Source: Pseudomonas sp. Os17 (GTDB taxonomy: Bacteria; Pseudomonadota; Gammaproteobacteria; Pseudomonadales; Pseudomonadaceae). From it: a stretch of DNA of 64,000 nucleotides. The notes below the pieces were generated by a model that made no database searches, was not told the origin of the DNA, and saw only the letters and a list, made by a program, of their open reading frames with translations. Shown piece by piece: positions 17,552 to 26,466 of the stretch. The position numbers were made by a program, and so were the translations under genes. How positions within the stretch are numbered: the first letter of the stretch is position 1; each line of letters begins with the position of its first letter. Location of the stretch: the NCBI RefSeq assembly GCF_001547895.1, contig NZ_AP014627.1:1925501-1989500 (forward strand), written 5' to 3'.

Positions 17552-18556
17552 TCAGACTTTCAGCACCAGCTTGCCGAAGTTCTCGCCGCTGAACAGCTTG
17601 CCCAGCGTCTCCGGGAAAGTCTCCAGGCCTTCGACAATATCCTCCTTGCTCTTGAGCTGCCCCTTGGCCATCCAGCCGGCCATTTCCTGCCCGGCCGCGG
17701 CGAACTGCGCGGCGTAGTCCATGACCACGAAACCTTCCATGCGCGCCCGGTTGACCAGCAGCGACAGGTAGTTGGCCGGTCCCTTGACCGCTTCCTTGTT
17801 GTTGTACTGGCTGATGGCGCCACAGATCACCACCCGCGCCTTGACGTTCAGGCGGCTGAGCACGGCATCGAGGATGTCGCCGCCGACGTTGTCGAAATAC
17901 ACATCGACGCCTTTCGGGCATTCGCGCTTGAGCCCGGCGTTGACGTCTTCGCTCTTGTAGTCGATGGCGCCGTCAAAGCCCAGTTCGTCGATGAGGAACT
18001 TGCATTTGTCCTGGCCGCCGGCAATGCCCACCACGCGACAGCCTTTGATCTTGGCGATCTGCCCGGCAATGCTGCCCACCGCGCCAGCGGCGCCGGACAG
18101 CACCACGGTGTCGCCGGCCTTGGGCGCGCCGACGTCCAGCAGGGCGAAGTAGGCGGTCATGCCGGTCATGCCCAGGGCCGACAGGTAGCGTGGCAGAGGG
18201 GCCAGCTTGGGGTCGACCTTGTAGAAGCCACGGGGCTCGCCGAGGAAGTAGTCCTGCACCCCGAGGGCGCCATTGACGTAGTCGCCGACGGCGAATCCGG
18301 GGTTGTTGGAGGCAATCACCTGGCCCACGCCCAGGGCGCGCATGACTTCGCCGATGGCCACCGGCGCAATATAGGACTTGCCCTCGTTCATCCAGCCGCG
18401 CATGGCCGGGTCCAGGGACAGGTATTCATTCTTCACCAGGATCTGCCCGGCGGCGGGCTCGCCCACGGCTACCTGCTGGTAGGTGAAGGTGTCGCGGGTA
18501 GCCGGGCCGACGGGGCGTTTGGCGAGCAGGAACTGGCGATTGGTCAGGCTGGTCAT
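17552..18556 (-). CDS. Zinc-free NADP-dependent oxidoreductase (MDR family, CurA/LTB4-dehydrogenase type)
   Basis: 334 aa from ATG 18556; a GTG three codons earlier is possible. The N-terminal part (LTNRQFLLAKRPVGPATRD, EYLSLDPAMRGWMNE) is typical of the prostaglandin-reductase/CurA branch. The nucleotide-binding motif is VVLSGAAGAVGSIAGQIAK, and FDNVGGDILDAVL and GAISQYNN follow. No zinc-binding Cys cluster is present. It should reduce activated alkenals or enones with NADPH, protecting against reactive carbonyls. Substrate is inferred from the family only. Confidence 0.92.
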   Translation of the reverse strand: MTSLTNRQFLLAKRPVGPATRDTFTYQQVAVGEPAAGQILVKNEYLSLDPAMRGWMNEGKSYIAPVAIGEVMRALGVGQVIASNNPGFAVGDYVNGALGVQDYFLGEPRGFYKVDPKLAPLPRYLSALGMTGMTAYFALLDVGAPKAGDTVVLSGAAGAVGSIAGQIAKIKGCRVVGIAGGQDKCKFLIDELGFDGAIDYKSEDVNAGLKRECPKGVDVYFDNVGGDILDAVLSRLNVKARVVICGAISQYNNKEAVKGPANYLSLLVNRARMEGFVVMDYAAQFAAAGQEMAGWMAKGQLKSKEDIVEGLETFPETLGKLFSGENFGKLVLKV

Positions 18557-18792
18557 GGCAGGCACTCAAGGGGTGGATGAAGCCCTAGTTGATAGACCCT
18601 CAGGTGGGTTGTCGCAAGGTTTGCCGATTCAGCGAATGGGTGTCGATCCAGTGTGGTGATGAACGCCCCGGCATTTTCATCACCAGGATGCATAAGACCT
18701 CAACCGGCCTTCTGATAATGCTGACGCCGACCGGGACGGCTATGGCTAGATGGGCCCCACAGCTGACCCGTATCTGAACGAGGATCTTTGCA

Positions 18793-19554
18793 ATGAGCAT
18801 GACGTTTTCCGGCCAGGTGGCCCTGGTGACCGGCGCGGCCAATGGAATCGGCCGGGCGACGGCCCTGGCGTTTGCCGCTGAAGGCTTGCAGGTGGTGGTG
18901 GCGGATCTGGACGTGGCCGGGGGCGAAGGCACCGTGGCGCTGATCCGCGCGGCGGGAGGCGAGGCGGTGTTCGTGCCCTGCAACGTCACCCAGGAAGCGG
19001 ATGTACAGCAGCTGATGGCCCGTACCCTCGAGGCTTATGGCCGTCTGGACTATGCCTTCAACAACGCCGGGATCGAGATCGAGAAGGGCCGCCTGGCAGA
19101 GGGCAGCCTGGACGAGTTCGACGCCATCATGGGGGTCAACGTCAAGGGCGTCTGGCTGTGCATGAAGTACCAGCTGCCGTTGCTGCTGGCCCAGGGCGGC
19201 GGGGCCATCGTCAATACCGCCTCGGTGGCGGGCCTGGGCGCGGCGCCGAAAATGAGCATCTATGCGGCGTCCAAGCATGCGGTGATCGGCCTGACCAAAT
19301 CGGCGGCCATCGAGTACGCCAAGAAAAAGATCCGGGTCAACGCGGTCTGTCCGGCGGTCATCGACACCGACATGTTCCGTCGGGCCTATGAAGCGGATCC
19401 GAAGAAGGCCGAGTTCGCCGCGGCGATGCACCCGGTGGGGCGTATCGGCAAGGTCGAGGAAATCGCCAGCGCCGTGCTTTACCTGTGCAGCGATGGCGCG
19501 GCCTTCACCACCGGTCATGCGCTGGCGGTGGATGGTGGTGCCACCGCGATCTGA
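18793..19554 (+). CDS. SDR family oxidoreductase
   Basis: 253 aa classical short-chain dehydrogenase. Cofactor motif [23 protein letters not shown], catalytic Ser in NTASVAGLG, and [14 protein letters not shown] with catalytic Tyr and Lys are all present, and [13 protein letters not shown] and AVDGGATAI end the fold. An Asp after strand two ([10 protein letters not shown]) suggests NAD(H) preference. The substrate is unknown. There is no co-directional neighbour upstream; it stands alone, 197 bp before the chemoreceptor gene. Confidence 0.93.
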   Translation: MSMTFSGQVALVTGAANGIGRATALAFAAEGLQVVVADLDVAGGEGTVALIRAAGGEAVFVPCNVTQEADVQQLMARTLEAYGRLDYAFNNAGIEIEKGRLAEGSLDEFDAIMGVNVKGVWLCMKYQLPLLLAQGGGAIVNTASVAGLGAAPKMSIYAASKHAVIGLTKSAAIEYAKKKIRVNAVCPAVIDTDMFRRAYEADPKKAEFAAAMHPVGRIGKVEEIASAVLYLCSDGAAFTTGHALAVDGGATAI

Positions 19555-19751
19555 GCCCTCGGCCGGCCCCCCGGCGCCTGTCGCCGCGGGGGCTGGATGG
19601 AATCGACCTCCAGTGTCCTGAAAACGACCTCCGCGTAGCTTTTTGCCATTATTCCGGCTGTGAAGACTTGTGCGTCGGTGCACGCCGTTGCGACCCTTCG
19701 CACAGACGGATGGCCCTATGGCCATTGGGGATTGGAAGGGGACTGCGCACC

Positions 19752-21722
19752 ATGACTTCGGCCGCGAGTGGACGTTTTGCCAACCTGGGCATGGCAAAGA
19801 AACTGGGTATCGGTTTTGCCCTGGTGTTGCTCTTGACGGCCCTGGTGGCCGGCATTGGCGTCTGGTCGCTGCAGACCATCAGCCAGCGCTTCGATGGCCT
19901 CAAGCAGATGTCCCAGCTCAACAGTGGCGTGCTCAAGGTGCGGCTGCTGGAGCAGGACTACGCCCTGCATGGCGACAGCCAGACCGTGGACAGCCTGCAC
20001 GAGAGCCTGGAGGGGCTGTTGCGGCTGGCCCAGCAGCTCAAGGGGCAGTCGGCGGCCAACCAGACGGCGATGGCCGATGTCGAGTTGGCGCTGGCGGACT
20101 ATCGCAAGGCCTTCGACGAATTCGTCGAGCTGACCCAGGCCAAGGACCTGGCTCTGGAAATGGCCAGTTGGTCGGTGTCCAGCGTGGCCAACAACCTTGA
20201 CGTACTGCAGGCCGGGCTGGCGGATGACGGCGCCTACACCCTCAAGGATTCCCAGGGCAAGGAGGGTGCGGAGTTCATCGAGCAGGCCAACCAGATCAGC
20301 CAGGTTTCACGCCTGATGCTGCAGGCCATGAACGAAGCGCGGTTGCGCCTGGACCAGAACCGCAAGGGCGATGAGCAGGCCAGTGCCGAGCAGGGCAAGA
20401 TCGAACAGGCCGAGCAGGCGCTGGCTCAGGCCGAACAGCTGAAGACCGCCGTCAAGGATGCGGGTTACCAGACGGTGCTCAACGAGGTGTCGGGGCACAT
20501 CGGCAACTTCAGTGAAAAACTCAACGAATACACCGGTCTGCTGACTCAGGAAAAACAGGTCTATCAGACGCTGCATGAGCGCGCGGCCCAGGTGATGGCG
20601 CGGGTCGACCAGGCCTATGTCGCCCAGGACCTGGCGATGCAGGGCGAGCTGGACAAGAACTCCTTGCTGATCATCGGCTCCTCGGCCCTGGCCCTGCTGG
20701 TGGGGCTGTTGGCGGCCCTGAGCATCACGCGCCTGATCGTGCGGCCGCTGCGCAGCGTGATGCATGTGGCTCAGCAGATCGCTGCCGGGGACCTGACGGC
20801 CAGCGTGGCGGTGACCCGGCGGGACGAGATCGGCCAGTTGATGCAGGCGATGCAGCAGATGGGCAGCGGCCTGAGCGGTATCGTCAGCGGCCTGCAGGCC
20901 GGGATCGAGCAACTGGCCAGTTCGGCCCAGTCGCTGTCCTCGGTGACCGAGCAGACCAACCTGGAAGTCAGCAGCCAGAAAGAGGAAACCGAGCAAGTGG
21001 CCACCGCCATGAATCAGATGACCGCCACGGTGCACGATGTGGCGCGTAACGCCGAGGAAGCCGCCCAGGCGGCCCAGGCTGCGGATGACAAGGTCGAGAG
21101 CGGGCAACAGGTGGTGCGCCAGAGCATGCAGCGGATCGAGCAGTTGGCGGACTCCGCGACCCGGGCCAGCAGCGGCATCGAAAGCCTGAGCGCCGAGATC
21201 GACAACATCGGTAGTGTGCTGGATGTGATCAAGAGCGTGGCCGAGCAGACCAACCTGCTGGCCCTCAATGCCGCCATCGAGGCAGCCAGGGCGGGGGAGC
21301 AGGGCAGGGGCTTTGCCGTGGTGGCCGACGAAGTGCGGGCCCTGGCCAAGCGGACCCAGCAATCCACCGAGGAGATCGCGCGCCTGGTGACGGCGTTGCA
21401 TGCCGCCGCCGATTCTTCGGTGCAGCAGATCCAGAGCAGTGGCGAGCTGGTGAAGCTGGCGGTCAGTGATGCCCTGCAGACGGAGAGCGCCCTGGGCAGC
21501 ATTGCCGCGGCGGTGTCGTTGATCCAGCAGATGAACCAGCAGATCGCCGCCGCCGCCGAGCAGCAGAGTTCGGTGGCGGAGGAGATCAACCGCAGCGTGA
21601 CCAGCATTCGTGCCAGTGCCGATCAGTCGTCACTGGCCATGCAGGGCAATGCCGCGTCGAGCATCGAGCTGGCGCAGTTGGGGGTGGAATTGAAAGGGAT
21701 GGTGGGGCATTTCCGCTTGTAG
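19752..21722 (+). CDS. Methyl-accepting chemotaxis protein, probable helical bimodular sensor domain
   Basis: 656 aa from ATG 19752, preceded by GGAAGGGGA. The frame is open further upstream, but that part has no family resemblance. Membrane helix one ([20 protein letters not shown]) is followed by an all-helical periplasmic domain of about 265 residues, the size of the HBM sensor found in McpS-type receptors for organic acids. Helix two ([20 protein letters not shown]) leads to HAMP and a signalling tip with [19 protein letters not shown] and [15 protein letters not shown], then a final helical bundle. It should sit at the cell pole with CheA/CheW. The ligand is unknown and the HBM call is an inference from length and helicity. 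Confidence 0.93.
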   Translation: MTSAASGRFANLGMAKKLGIGFALVLLLTALVAGIGVWSLQTISQRFDGLKQMSQLNSGVLKVRLLEQDYALHGDSQTVDSLHESLEGLLRLAQQLKGQSAANQTAMADVELALADYRKAFDEFVELTQAKDLALEMASWSVSSVANNLDVLQAGLADDGAYTLKDSQGKEGAEFIEQANQISQVSRLMLQAMNEARLRLDQNRKGDEQASAEQGKIEQAEQALAQAEQLKTAVKDAGYQTVLNEVSGHIGNFSEKLNEYTGLLTQEKQVYQTLHERAAQVMARVDQAYVAQDLAMQGELDKNSLLIIGSSALALLVGLLAALSITRLIVRPLRSVMHVAQQIAAGDLTASVAVTRRDEIGQLMQAMQQMGSGLSGIVSGLQAGIEQLASSAQSLSSVTEQTNLEVSSQKEETEQVATAMNQMTATVHDVARNAEEAAQAAQAADDKVESGQQVVRQSMQRIEQLADSATRASSGIESLSAEIDNIGSVLDVIKSVAEQTNLLALNAAIEAARAGEQGRGFAVVADEVRALAKRTQQSTEEIARLVTALHAAADSSVQQIQSSGELVKLAVSDALQTESALGSIAAAVSLIQQMNQQIAAAAEQQSSVAEEINRSVTSIRASADQSSLAMQGNAASSIELAQLGVELKGMVGHFRL

Positions 21723-21747
21723 CGGCGGGGAGGGCGTAGCGCTATCG

Positions 21748-21787
21748 AACCCTTGTCCGGCGCGGGTGCGCCGGACAAGGGTTTTTT
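21748..21787 (+). terminator. Rho-independent terminator of the chemoreceptor gene
   Basis: AACCCTTGTCCGGCGC pairs perfectly with GCGCCGGACAAGGGTT around a GGGT loop and is followed by a T-run (TTTTTT). It is 25 bp after the chemoreceptor stop. Confidence 0.92.
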
Positions 21788-21790
21788 ATT

Positions 21791-22561
21791 TCAGTCGTAG
21801 ATGGCTTTCTTTTTCCAGTCGGCGTCGGCTTCCACGGTCTTCAGACCCTGGGTCAGCTCGTTGACCTCATCTTCCGCCGGCTCCAGGGTCGACAGCACCA
21901 TGGAGTTGGCGCGAACCAGGAGCTTGTCCAGGTATTCCAGCTGTTCCTTGTAGACCGCCGGATCCGGTTGCTTGCGCAGGTATTGCACGCCGCGTTCGAA
22001 GGCCAGGCGGGCCTGGCCCGGCTGGTTCTGTTGCAGGGCGTACTGCCCCAGGTTGTTGAAGAACTCGATGTGCAGCAGCACCAGGATGTGGCGGATTTCC
22101 TTGATCCAGCGCTTGGCCTCATTGGGTTGCAGGAAACCGTCGTGGGCGGCACGGGTGACCTGGCCGTGCATCGCCTCCAGCAGGAAGCGCACATCCTTGG
22201 CCTTGGCTTCGGTCTGGATGGGGGCCGGCGGGTTGTTCACCGGAATCGATTCGCCCTGGCCAATCAGGGTGTTGAGCTCGGCCTGGCGTGCCTTGAGCGC
22301 GTTGTCGGTCTTGTCGAGACTGAGCATGCGCTGCACCACGTTCAGCTCCAGGCGGGTCAGCAGCAGTTTGAGGGCCGGGGTCATGAACTGGCCGGGGAAG
22401 GTTTCGGTGATCTCGCCGCAGCGGCGCAGGCGGTCATTGAGTTCGACCTTGGTGCGGGCCTTTTCCAGTTTGTTGTTTTCCACCACATGGTTCATGTAGC
22501 CAATGGCGATCAATAGTGCGATCCCGGCTATTACCAGCAGGGTGATCATGAGTGGTGTCAC
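21791..22561 (-). CDS. Conserved membrane-anchored protein of unknown function
   Basis: 256 aa. A single N-terminal membrane helix (MITLLVIAGIALLIAIGYM) is followed by a helical, Lys/Glu/Leu-rich cytoplasmic or periplasmic domain (KARTKVELNDRLRRCGEI, RWIKEIRHILVLLHIEFF, KLLVRANSMVLSTLEPAEDE), likely with coiled coils. GTG 22561 is favoured because GAGG precedes it by eight bases; ATG 22549 is an alternative. I recognise it only as a protein conserved among Pseudomonas. It is convergent with the chemoreceptor and shares the terminator region; function is not assignable. Confidence 0.8.
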   Translation of the reverse strand: MTPLMITLLVIAGIALLIAIGYMNHVVENNKLEKARTKVELNDRLRRCGEITETFPGQFMTPALKLLLTRLELNVVQRMLSLDKTDNALKARQAELNTLIGQGESIPVNNPPAPIQTEAKAKDVRFLLEAMHGQVTRAAHDGFLQPNEAKRWIKEIRHILVLLHIEFFNNLGQYALQQNQPGQARLAFERGVQYLRKQPDPAVYKEQLEYLDKLLVRANSMVLSTLEPAEDEVNELTQGLKTVEADADWKKKAIYD

Positions 22562-22838
22562 CGTTAAAACCTCGTTATAGGATTCGCGTGCGAGTGTAGT
22601 GGCTTGGCATTTAGGCGCATAGCGCCGCTCGACGAGCCGGGCATGGCGGGTACTGCTTATATAGATGGCAATGGTCCGGGCAGCACCTCGGGTTCAAATT
22701 GCCATTACCGGCTGCGGAGGACTATAACGCCTTGTCGAGTGACAGAATATAGGCGTCAAAGCCTGGACCACAGAAAACCCCGCAGCGGGTCTGAAACTGC
22801 CCCGAAGTCATTGATTTAAATAAAATTATATCTGGGGG

Positions 22839-22867
22839 TTGACGGCCTCCCAAAGCATCCATAGAAT
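22839..22867 (+). promoter_or_regulatory. Strong stable-RNA promoter of the tRNA operon
   Basis: TTGACG (22839-22844) and TAGAAT (22862-22867) are spaced by 17 bp and followed by GCGCGCC, the GC-rich discriminator typical of stringently controlled stable-RNA promoters. The start would be near 22875, about 54 nt before the first tRNA. The AT-rich stretch just upstream (22815-22832) could act as an UP element. The rest of the 366-bp gap after 22561 shows nothing else I can support. Confidence 0.85.
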
Positions 22868-22928
22868 GCGCGCCACTTTCAACGGAAAGCAAAGCGCGAA
22901 ACGTTGAAGGCAGTGAATGTTGTAGCGT

Positions 22929-23004
22929 GTCCCCTTCGTCTAGTGGCCTAGGACACCGCCCTTTCACGGCGGTAACAGGGGTTCGAGTCCCCTAGGGGAC
23001 GCCA
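22929..23004 (+). tRNA. tRNA-Glu (anticodon TTC), copy 1
   Basis: 76 nt including CCA. The acceptor stem GTCCCCT/AGGGGAC, D-arm GTCTAGTGGCCTAGGAC, anticodon arm CCGCC-CTTTCAC-GGCGG with TTC, and T-arm GGGGTTCGAGTCCCC all pair. CCA is encoded. Confidence 0.98.
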
Positions 23005-23006
23005 AT

Positions 23007-23082
<76 letters not shown>

Positions 23083-23187
23083 ATTTTAAACGGCACTGCT
23101 TTCGGGCGGGGCCGAGTGAAACCAGAACCGAAGTCTTAGGACCAGGGTCTGGACACCGAAACACACACCATGTGTTCCGGGTAGCGT

Positions 23188-23263
23188 GTCCCCTTCGTCT
23201 AGTGGCCTAGGACACCGCCCTTTCACGGCGGTAACAGGGGTTCGAGTCCCCTAGGGGACGCCA
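23188..23263 (+). tRNA. tRNA-Glu (anticodon TTC), copy 2
   Basis: Identical in sequence to the copy at 22929, including the encoded CCA and the preceding TAGCGT. Part of a tandem Glu-Gly duplication separated by 105 bp. Confidence 0.98.
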
Positions 23264-23266
23264 TTT

Positions 23267-23342
<76 letters not shown>

Positions 23343-23350
23343 AATTCACA

Positions 23351-23383
23351 AAAACGCCGCTCATCGAGCGGCGTTTTTGTTTG
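23351..23383 (+). terminator. Rho-independent terminator of the tRNA operon
   Basis: AAAACGCCGCTC and GAGCGGCGTTTT pair around ATC and run into TTTTTGTTTG. It begins nine bases after the second tRNA-Gly. Confidence 0.92.
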
Positions 23384-23415
23384 TCCGCGATTCAGCCCTT
23401 CGTCCTGCCCTGGAC

Positions 23416-23452
23416 AAAAAAAGGCCCGCCAGTCAGACGACTGTGCGGGCCT
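23416..23452 (-). terminator. Rho-independent terminator of the LysE-family gene
   Basis: On the minus strand GGCCCGC...GCGGGCC, extended by CAGTC/GACTG, forms a stem followed by seven T (seen as A 23416-23422 on plus). It is 15 bp past the exporter stop. Confidence 0.85.
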
Positions 23453-23466
23453 TTGTCTTGGGGCGC

Positions 23467-24099
23467 TTACAGCGACAGCAATAGGCGTCCGGCGAACAGC
23501 AGCAGGATCAGTCCCATGCAGCGCTCGAACCAGTGCCCCAGGCGCATGAACAGCAGGCGCACCCGGGCGCTGGAAAAGAACAGCGCGACGATCACGAACC
23601 ACAAAGCGTTGACCAGGCACATCCAGGCCCCATACGCCGCCTGAATGCCCAGCGGCGTGGTGGCGCTGACCAGGGTGGTGAAGATCGCCAGGAAAAACAG
23701 GGTCGCCTTGGGGTTGGTGGCGTTGGTCAGGAATCCGGTGGTAAAGGCCCGCAGCAGGGTCTGTTGTGGTTCATCCTGCGCGGTTTCGCCCGGGATCGCG
23801 GTCTTGGCCTTGCTGCGCAACAGGCTGACACCCAGGTACAGAATGTAGGCGGCGCCCAGCAGTTTGGCGGCGCTCAGCAGCCAGGGCGTCGCGTGCATCA
23901 AGGCGCCGACTCCCAGCAGGGTGTAGAGCACATGCACCGAAATGCCGGCGCCGATCCCCAGGGCGGTGCAGACCCCGGTCATCCGGCCGAAGCGCACGCT
24001 CTGGCGGATGGTGACGGCAAAGTCCGGCCCCGGGGCGACCACGGCGAGGAAGTGAACCAGGGCCAGGGCGAGAAACTCGCCAAGATAATTGGACAGCAT
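23467..24099 (-). CDS. LysE/RhtB family amino-acid exporter
   Basis: 210 aa with about six membrane helices. The N-terminal signature HFLAVVAPGPDFAVTIRQS and the internal GIGAGISVHVLYTLLGVGAL, then TGFLTNATNPKATLFFLAIF, are diagnostic of the LysE/RhtB superfamily. It should export amino acids or their derivatives across the inner membrane; the substrate is unknown. It lies 46 bp downstream of the AlaX gene on the same strand and the two may be co-transcribed, ending at the hairpin at 23416. Confidence 0.93.
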   Translation of the reverse strand: MLSNYLGEFLALALVHFLAVVAPGPDFAVTIRQSVRFGRMTGVCTALGIGAGISVHVLYTLLGVGALMHATPWLLSAAKLLGAAYILYLGVSLLRSKAKTAIPGETAQDEPQQTLLRAFTTGFLTNATNPKATLFFLAIFTTLVSATTPLGIQAAYGAWMCLVNALWFVIVALFFSSARVRLLFMRLGHWFERCMGLILLLFAGRLLLSL

Positions 24100-24145
24100 G
24101 CTGACTCCGCAAAGCAGTTTGGAGGGGGGGAGGGCGCGGGCGTTT

Positions 24146-24772
24146 TCAGTCGAGGCTGTAGCTGACCGAGAGAATGCCTTTCTTCTGCGAGACCGAGTCG
24201 ATGCTCACCCGTCCCAGTTGTTGCAGGTGCTGGACATGGGTGCCACCGCAACCATAGGCGGGCAGCGGGCCAAACCCGACCTGGCGGGTTCCGGCCGCCA
24301 GGGAAATATGTCGGGGTAAATCCTCGCCAATCCATTGTTCGAGGGCGTTTTGCACCCTGGCGCAGTCGATTTCCCCAGGTTGTTCGCCCGGTTTGAATGA
24401 GACCCGGCCCTCTCCCGGCCAGTGATGGGCCTTGATCGGCGTCCAGCCCTGGCTTTGCACAAAGTGGCCGATCAGGTGCCCGGCCGAATGCATGCGGCTG
24501 TTGAACAGGCGCTGCGGCTCATCCACGCGAGCTGCGTGGCTTCCCGGTGTCAGAGGCTGGTTCAGGTAATGCACGATCTGCTCATCTTCCTGGGCGACCC
24601 GCAGCACCTGCGCCGCGCCGATCCAGCCGGTGTCGCTGGGCTGGCCGCCGCCCTGGGGGTGAAAGGGCGTGGCATGCAAGGTTGCGGCAAACAGCCCGTC
24701 CCGGGGGAGGCAGCTCAGCAGTTCGACCTGAGCGGTCAGCAGGTCATGTTCGTAGTACAGGCGAAGCGTCAT
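24146..24772 (-). CDS. Alanyl-tRNA editing protein (AlaX family)
   Basis: 208 aa free-standing relative of the AlaRS editing and C-terminal-linker region. Zinc ligands are visible as HSAGH (HxxxH) near residue 95 and CGGTH (CxxxH) near residue 175, and HPQGGGQPSDTG is the conserved Gly-rich loop. It should hydrolyse Ser- or Gly-mischarged tRNA-Ala in trans. No catalytic tRNA-synthetase domain is present. It is divergent from the LysR-type regulator across a 74-bp gap, which may therefore control this operon. Confidence 0.92.
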   Translation of the reverse strand: MTLRLYYEHDLLTAQVELLSCLPRDGLFAATLHATPFHPQGGGQPSDTGWIGAAQVLRVAQEDEQIVHYLNQPLTPGSHAARVDEPQRLFNSRMHSAGHLIGHFVQSQGWTPIKAHHWPGEGRVSFKPGEQPGEIDCARVQNALEQWIGEDLPRHISLAAGTRQVGFGPLPAYGCGGTHVQHLQQLGRVSIDSVSQKKGILSVSYSLD

Positions 24773-24846
24773 TTCTCAAACCCTGAATCCAAATGATTTT
24801 TTATTATGGGGCCTGGGTAATTGCGTGATAATCCGTTCAAAACTCA

Positions 24847-25815
24847 ATGGACTATTGCGTCATGAGCATAAATCTACCGCTGCCATTACTGGCGGAAATG
24901 GCCATCTTCGTCAGGGTGGTGGAAACCGGCAGCTTCTCCGAAGCCGCGCGCCAGTTGGGGTCCTCGCCGTCTGCCGTCAGTCGCAGCATTTCGCGCCTGG
25001 AGAAGGCCCTGGCCACCCGCCTGCTGCAACGCACCACCCGCAAGTTGCGCTTGAGCGACGGCGGCGAAGAGGTGTTCAAGCGTTGCAGCGAAATGGTCAG
25101 CGCGGCCCGTTCGGTCATGGAGATCAGTGGTCAGTTCACCCATGAGGCCGAAGGCGTGGTGCGAGTCAGCGTGCCCAAGGCGGTGGGACGATTCGTGGTG
25201 CATCCCCATATGCCGGAGTTTCTGCGGCGCTACCCGAAGGTGGATGTCGAACTGCTGCATGAAGACAGGGATATCGACCTGATCGAAGACAATGTCGACC
25301 TGGCGATCCGCATCACCGATCGCCCGCCGCCGGGCTTGATCGGGCGCCAGTTGTTGCGCATCGATCACCTGCTGTGTGCCACCCCGCAGTATCTGGCGGA
25401 ACATGGCACGCCGTTGCACCCACAGGATCTGCGTCAGCACAGTTGCATCTATCTCGGGGAGACCCCCAGCGACGCCCGCTGGAAATTCACCCAGGGCGGC
25501 AAGGCGGTGACTGTCGGTGTGCGCGGGCGTTACGCCGCCAACCACACCGGTGTGCGCCTGGACGCGGTGCTGCAGCATCTGGGCATCGGCAGCCTGCCGT
25601 ATTTCACCGCGCGTCATGCCCTGGAGCAGGGACTGATCGTCCAGGTGCTGCCGGAGTGGACCTTTCTTGCCTCCTACCACGGCGGGGCCTGGCTCCTGCA
25701 TTCGCCGACCCGCTACTTGCCGCCCAAGCTGCGGGTGTTCATCGACTATCTGGTGGAGTGCCTGGCCAGGGAGCCGACCCTGCACCGCCCCGGCAAGGGC
25801 GAACGCATCTTGTAG
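24847..25815 (+). CDS. LysR-family transcriptional regulator
   Basis: 322 aa (317 if ATG 24862 is used; neither start has a convincing ribosome site). The N-terminal HTH is EMAIFVRVVETGSFSEAARQ with SSPSAVSRSISRLEKALATR. The C-terminal effector domain starts near GVVRVSVPKAVGRFV and includes DVELLHEDRDIDLIEDNVDL and IRITDRPP. It is of the CrgA/DsdC-like group that often controls a divergent gene, here AlaX-LysE. Its stop codon lies inside a REP palindrome (25812-25834). Confidence 0.93.
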   Translation: MDYCVMSINLPLPLLAEMAIFVRVVETGSFSEAARQLGSSPSAVSRSISRLEKALATRLLQRTTRKLRLSDGGEEVFKRCSEMVSAARSVMEISGQFTHEAEGVVRVSVPKAVGRFVVHPHMPEFLRRYPKVDVELLHEDRDIDLIEDNVDLAIRITDRPPPGLIGRQLLRIDHLLCATPQYLAEHGTPLHPQDLRQHSCIYLGETPSDARWKFTQGGKAVTVGVRGRYAANHTGVRLDAVLQHLGIGSLPYFTARHALEQGLIVQVLPEWTFLASYHGGAWLLHSPTRYLPPKLRVFIDYLVECLAREPTLHRPGKGERIL

Positions 25816-25893
25816 GCGCTGGCTTGCCAGCGAAGGTGTCTCTGAGGGCGATGCAAGACCCAAGGGCCTCTTCGCCGGCAAGCCGGCTCCTAC
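25812..25893. repeat. Inverted pair of REP elements (REPIN/BIME-like)
   Basis: GTAGGCGCTGGCTTGCCAGC (25812 on) and, inverted, TTCGCCGGCAAGCCGGCTCC (25871 on, ending TAC) are two copies of the P. fluorescens/P. putida type REP palindrome facing each other. They differ at three positions. The pair forms an 82-bp doublet with a 36-bp middle. It overlaps the end of the LysR gene, supplying its TAG stop. Confidence 0.88.
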
Positions 25894-25918
25894 GAGGACG
25901 ACGCGCTAAGGCGGGCAC

Positions 25919-25950
25919 AAAAAAGGCCCGCCGGACGAACCGGGCGGGCC
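25919..25950 (-). terminator. Rho-independent terminator of the PA2817-like gene
   Basis: GGCCCGCC and GGGCGGGCC form the stem around GGACGAACC. On the minus strand six T follow (A 25919-25924 on plus). It is 23 bp past the stop. Confidence 0.85.
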
Positions 25951-25972
25951 TTGGCTGCGCGAGGCGCGGCGA

Positions 25973-26380
25973 TCAGTGCTTGCTGTCCTGGGCGGAGAGC
26001 GCCAGCAGCTGTTTTTCCTGGTTCCAGTCGAAGGGCTCGTCGTTCTGCTCGGCTTCGAAGCGGCGTTCTTCCAGGGCCTGGTACAGGTCGATTTCTTCAT
26101 CGGGCATGTAGTGCAGGCAGTCGCCGGCGAAGAACCACAGCAGGTCGCGAGGTACCAGGTGAGCGATCTGCGGATAGCGCTGCATGATCTGGCACAGCAG
26201 GTCCTGGCCCAGGTACTGGCTTTCGATCGGGTCGATCGGCAGCGAGGCGCGCAGTTCGTCGAAGCGCTCCAGGAACAGCGCATGGCTTTCCTCGGGAACC
26301 TGTTCGGCTTCTCCCACCGCCACCAGGATGCTGCGCAGGTGGTCCAGGAGGACGAGATGATCGGCGACGACGTTGGACAT
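25973..26380 (-). CDS. PA2817 family protein of unknown function
   Basis: 135 aa from ATG 26380, with GAGGACC upstream. The frame extends upstream to 26440 but that part looks non-coding. The sequence is acidic and helical (LDHLRSILVAVGEAEQVPEE, ARD-less, PRDLLWFFAGDCLHYMPDEE), without membrane segments or known catalytic motifs. It matches my memory of PAO1 PA2817, which lies close to the FadE gene there too, so the linkage is conserved. Function is unknown. Confidence 0.82.
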   Translation of the reverse strand: MSNVVADHLVLLDHLRSILVAVGEAEQVPEESHALFLERFDELRASLPIDPIESQYLGQDLLCQIMQRYPQIAHLVPRDLLWFFAGDCLHYMPDEEIDLYQALEERRFEAEQNDEPFDWNQEKQLLALSAQDSKH

Positions 26381-26466
26381 GACAGGGTCCTCAAGAGCAA
26401 AACGGGCGCGGGAGTATATAGCCCCAGCGCCCGGTTTCATAATCGGCCTGCCTCAAGGGCCGCCGT

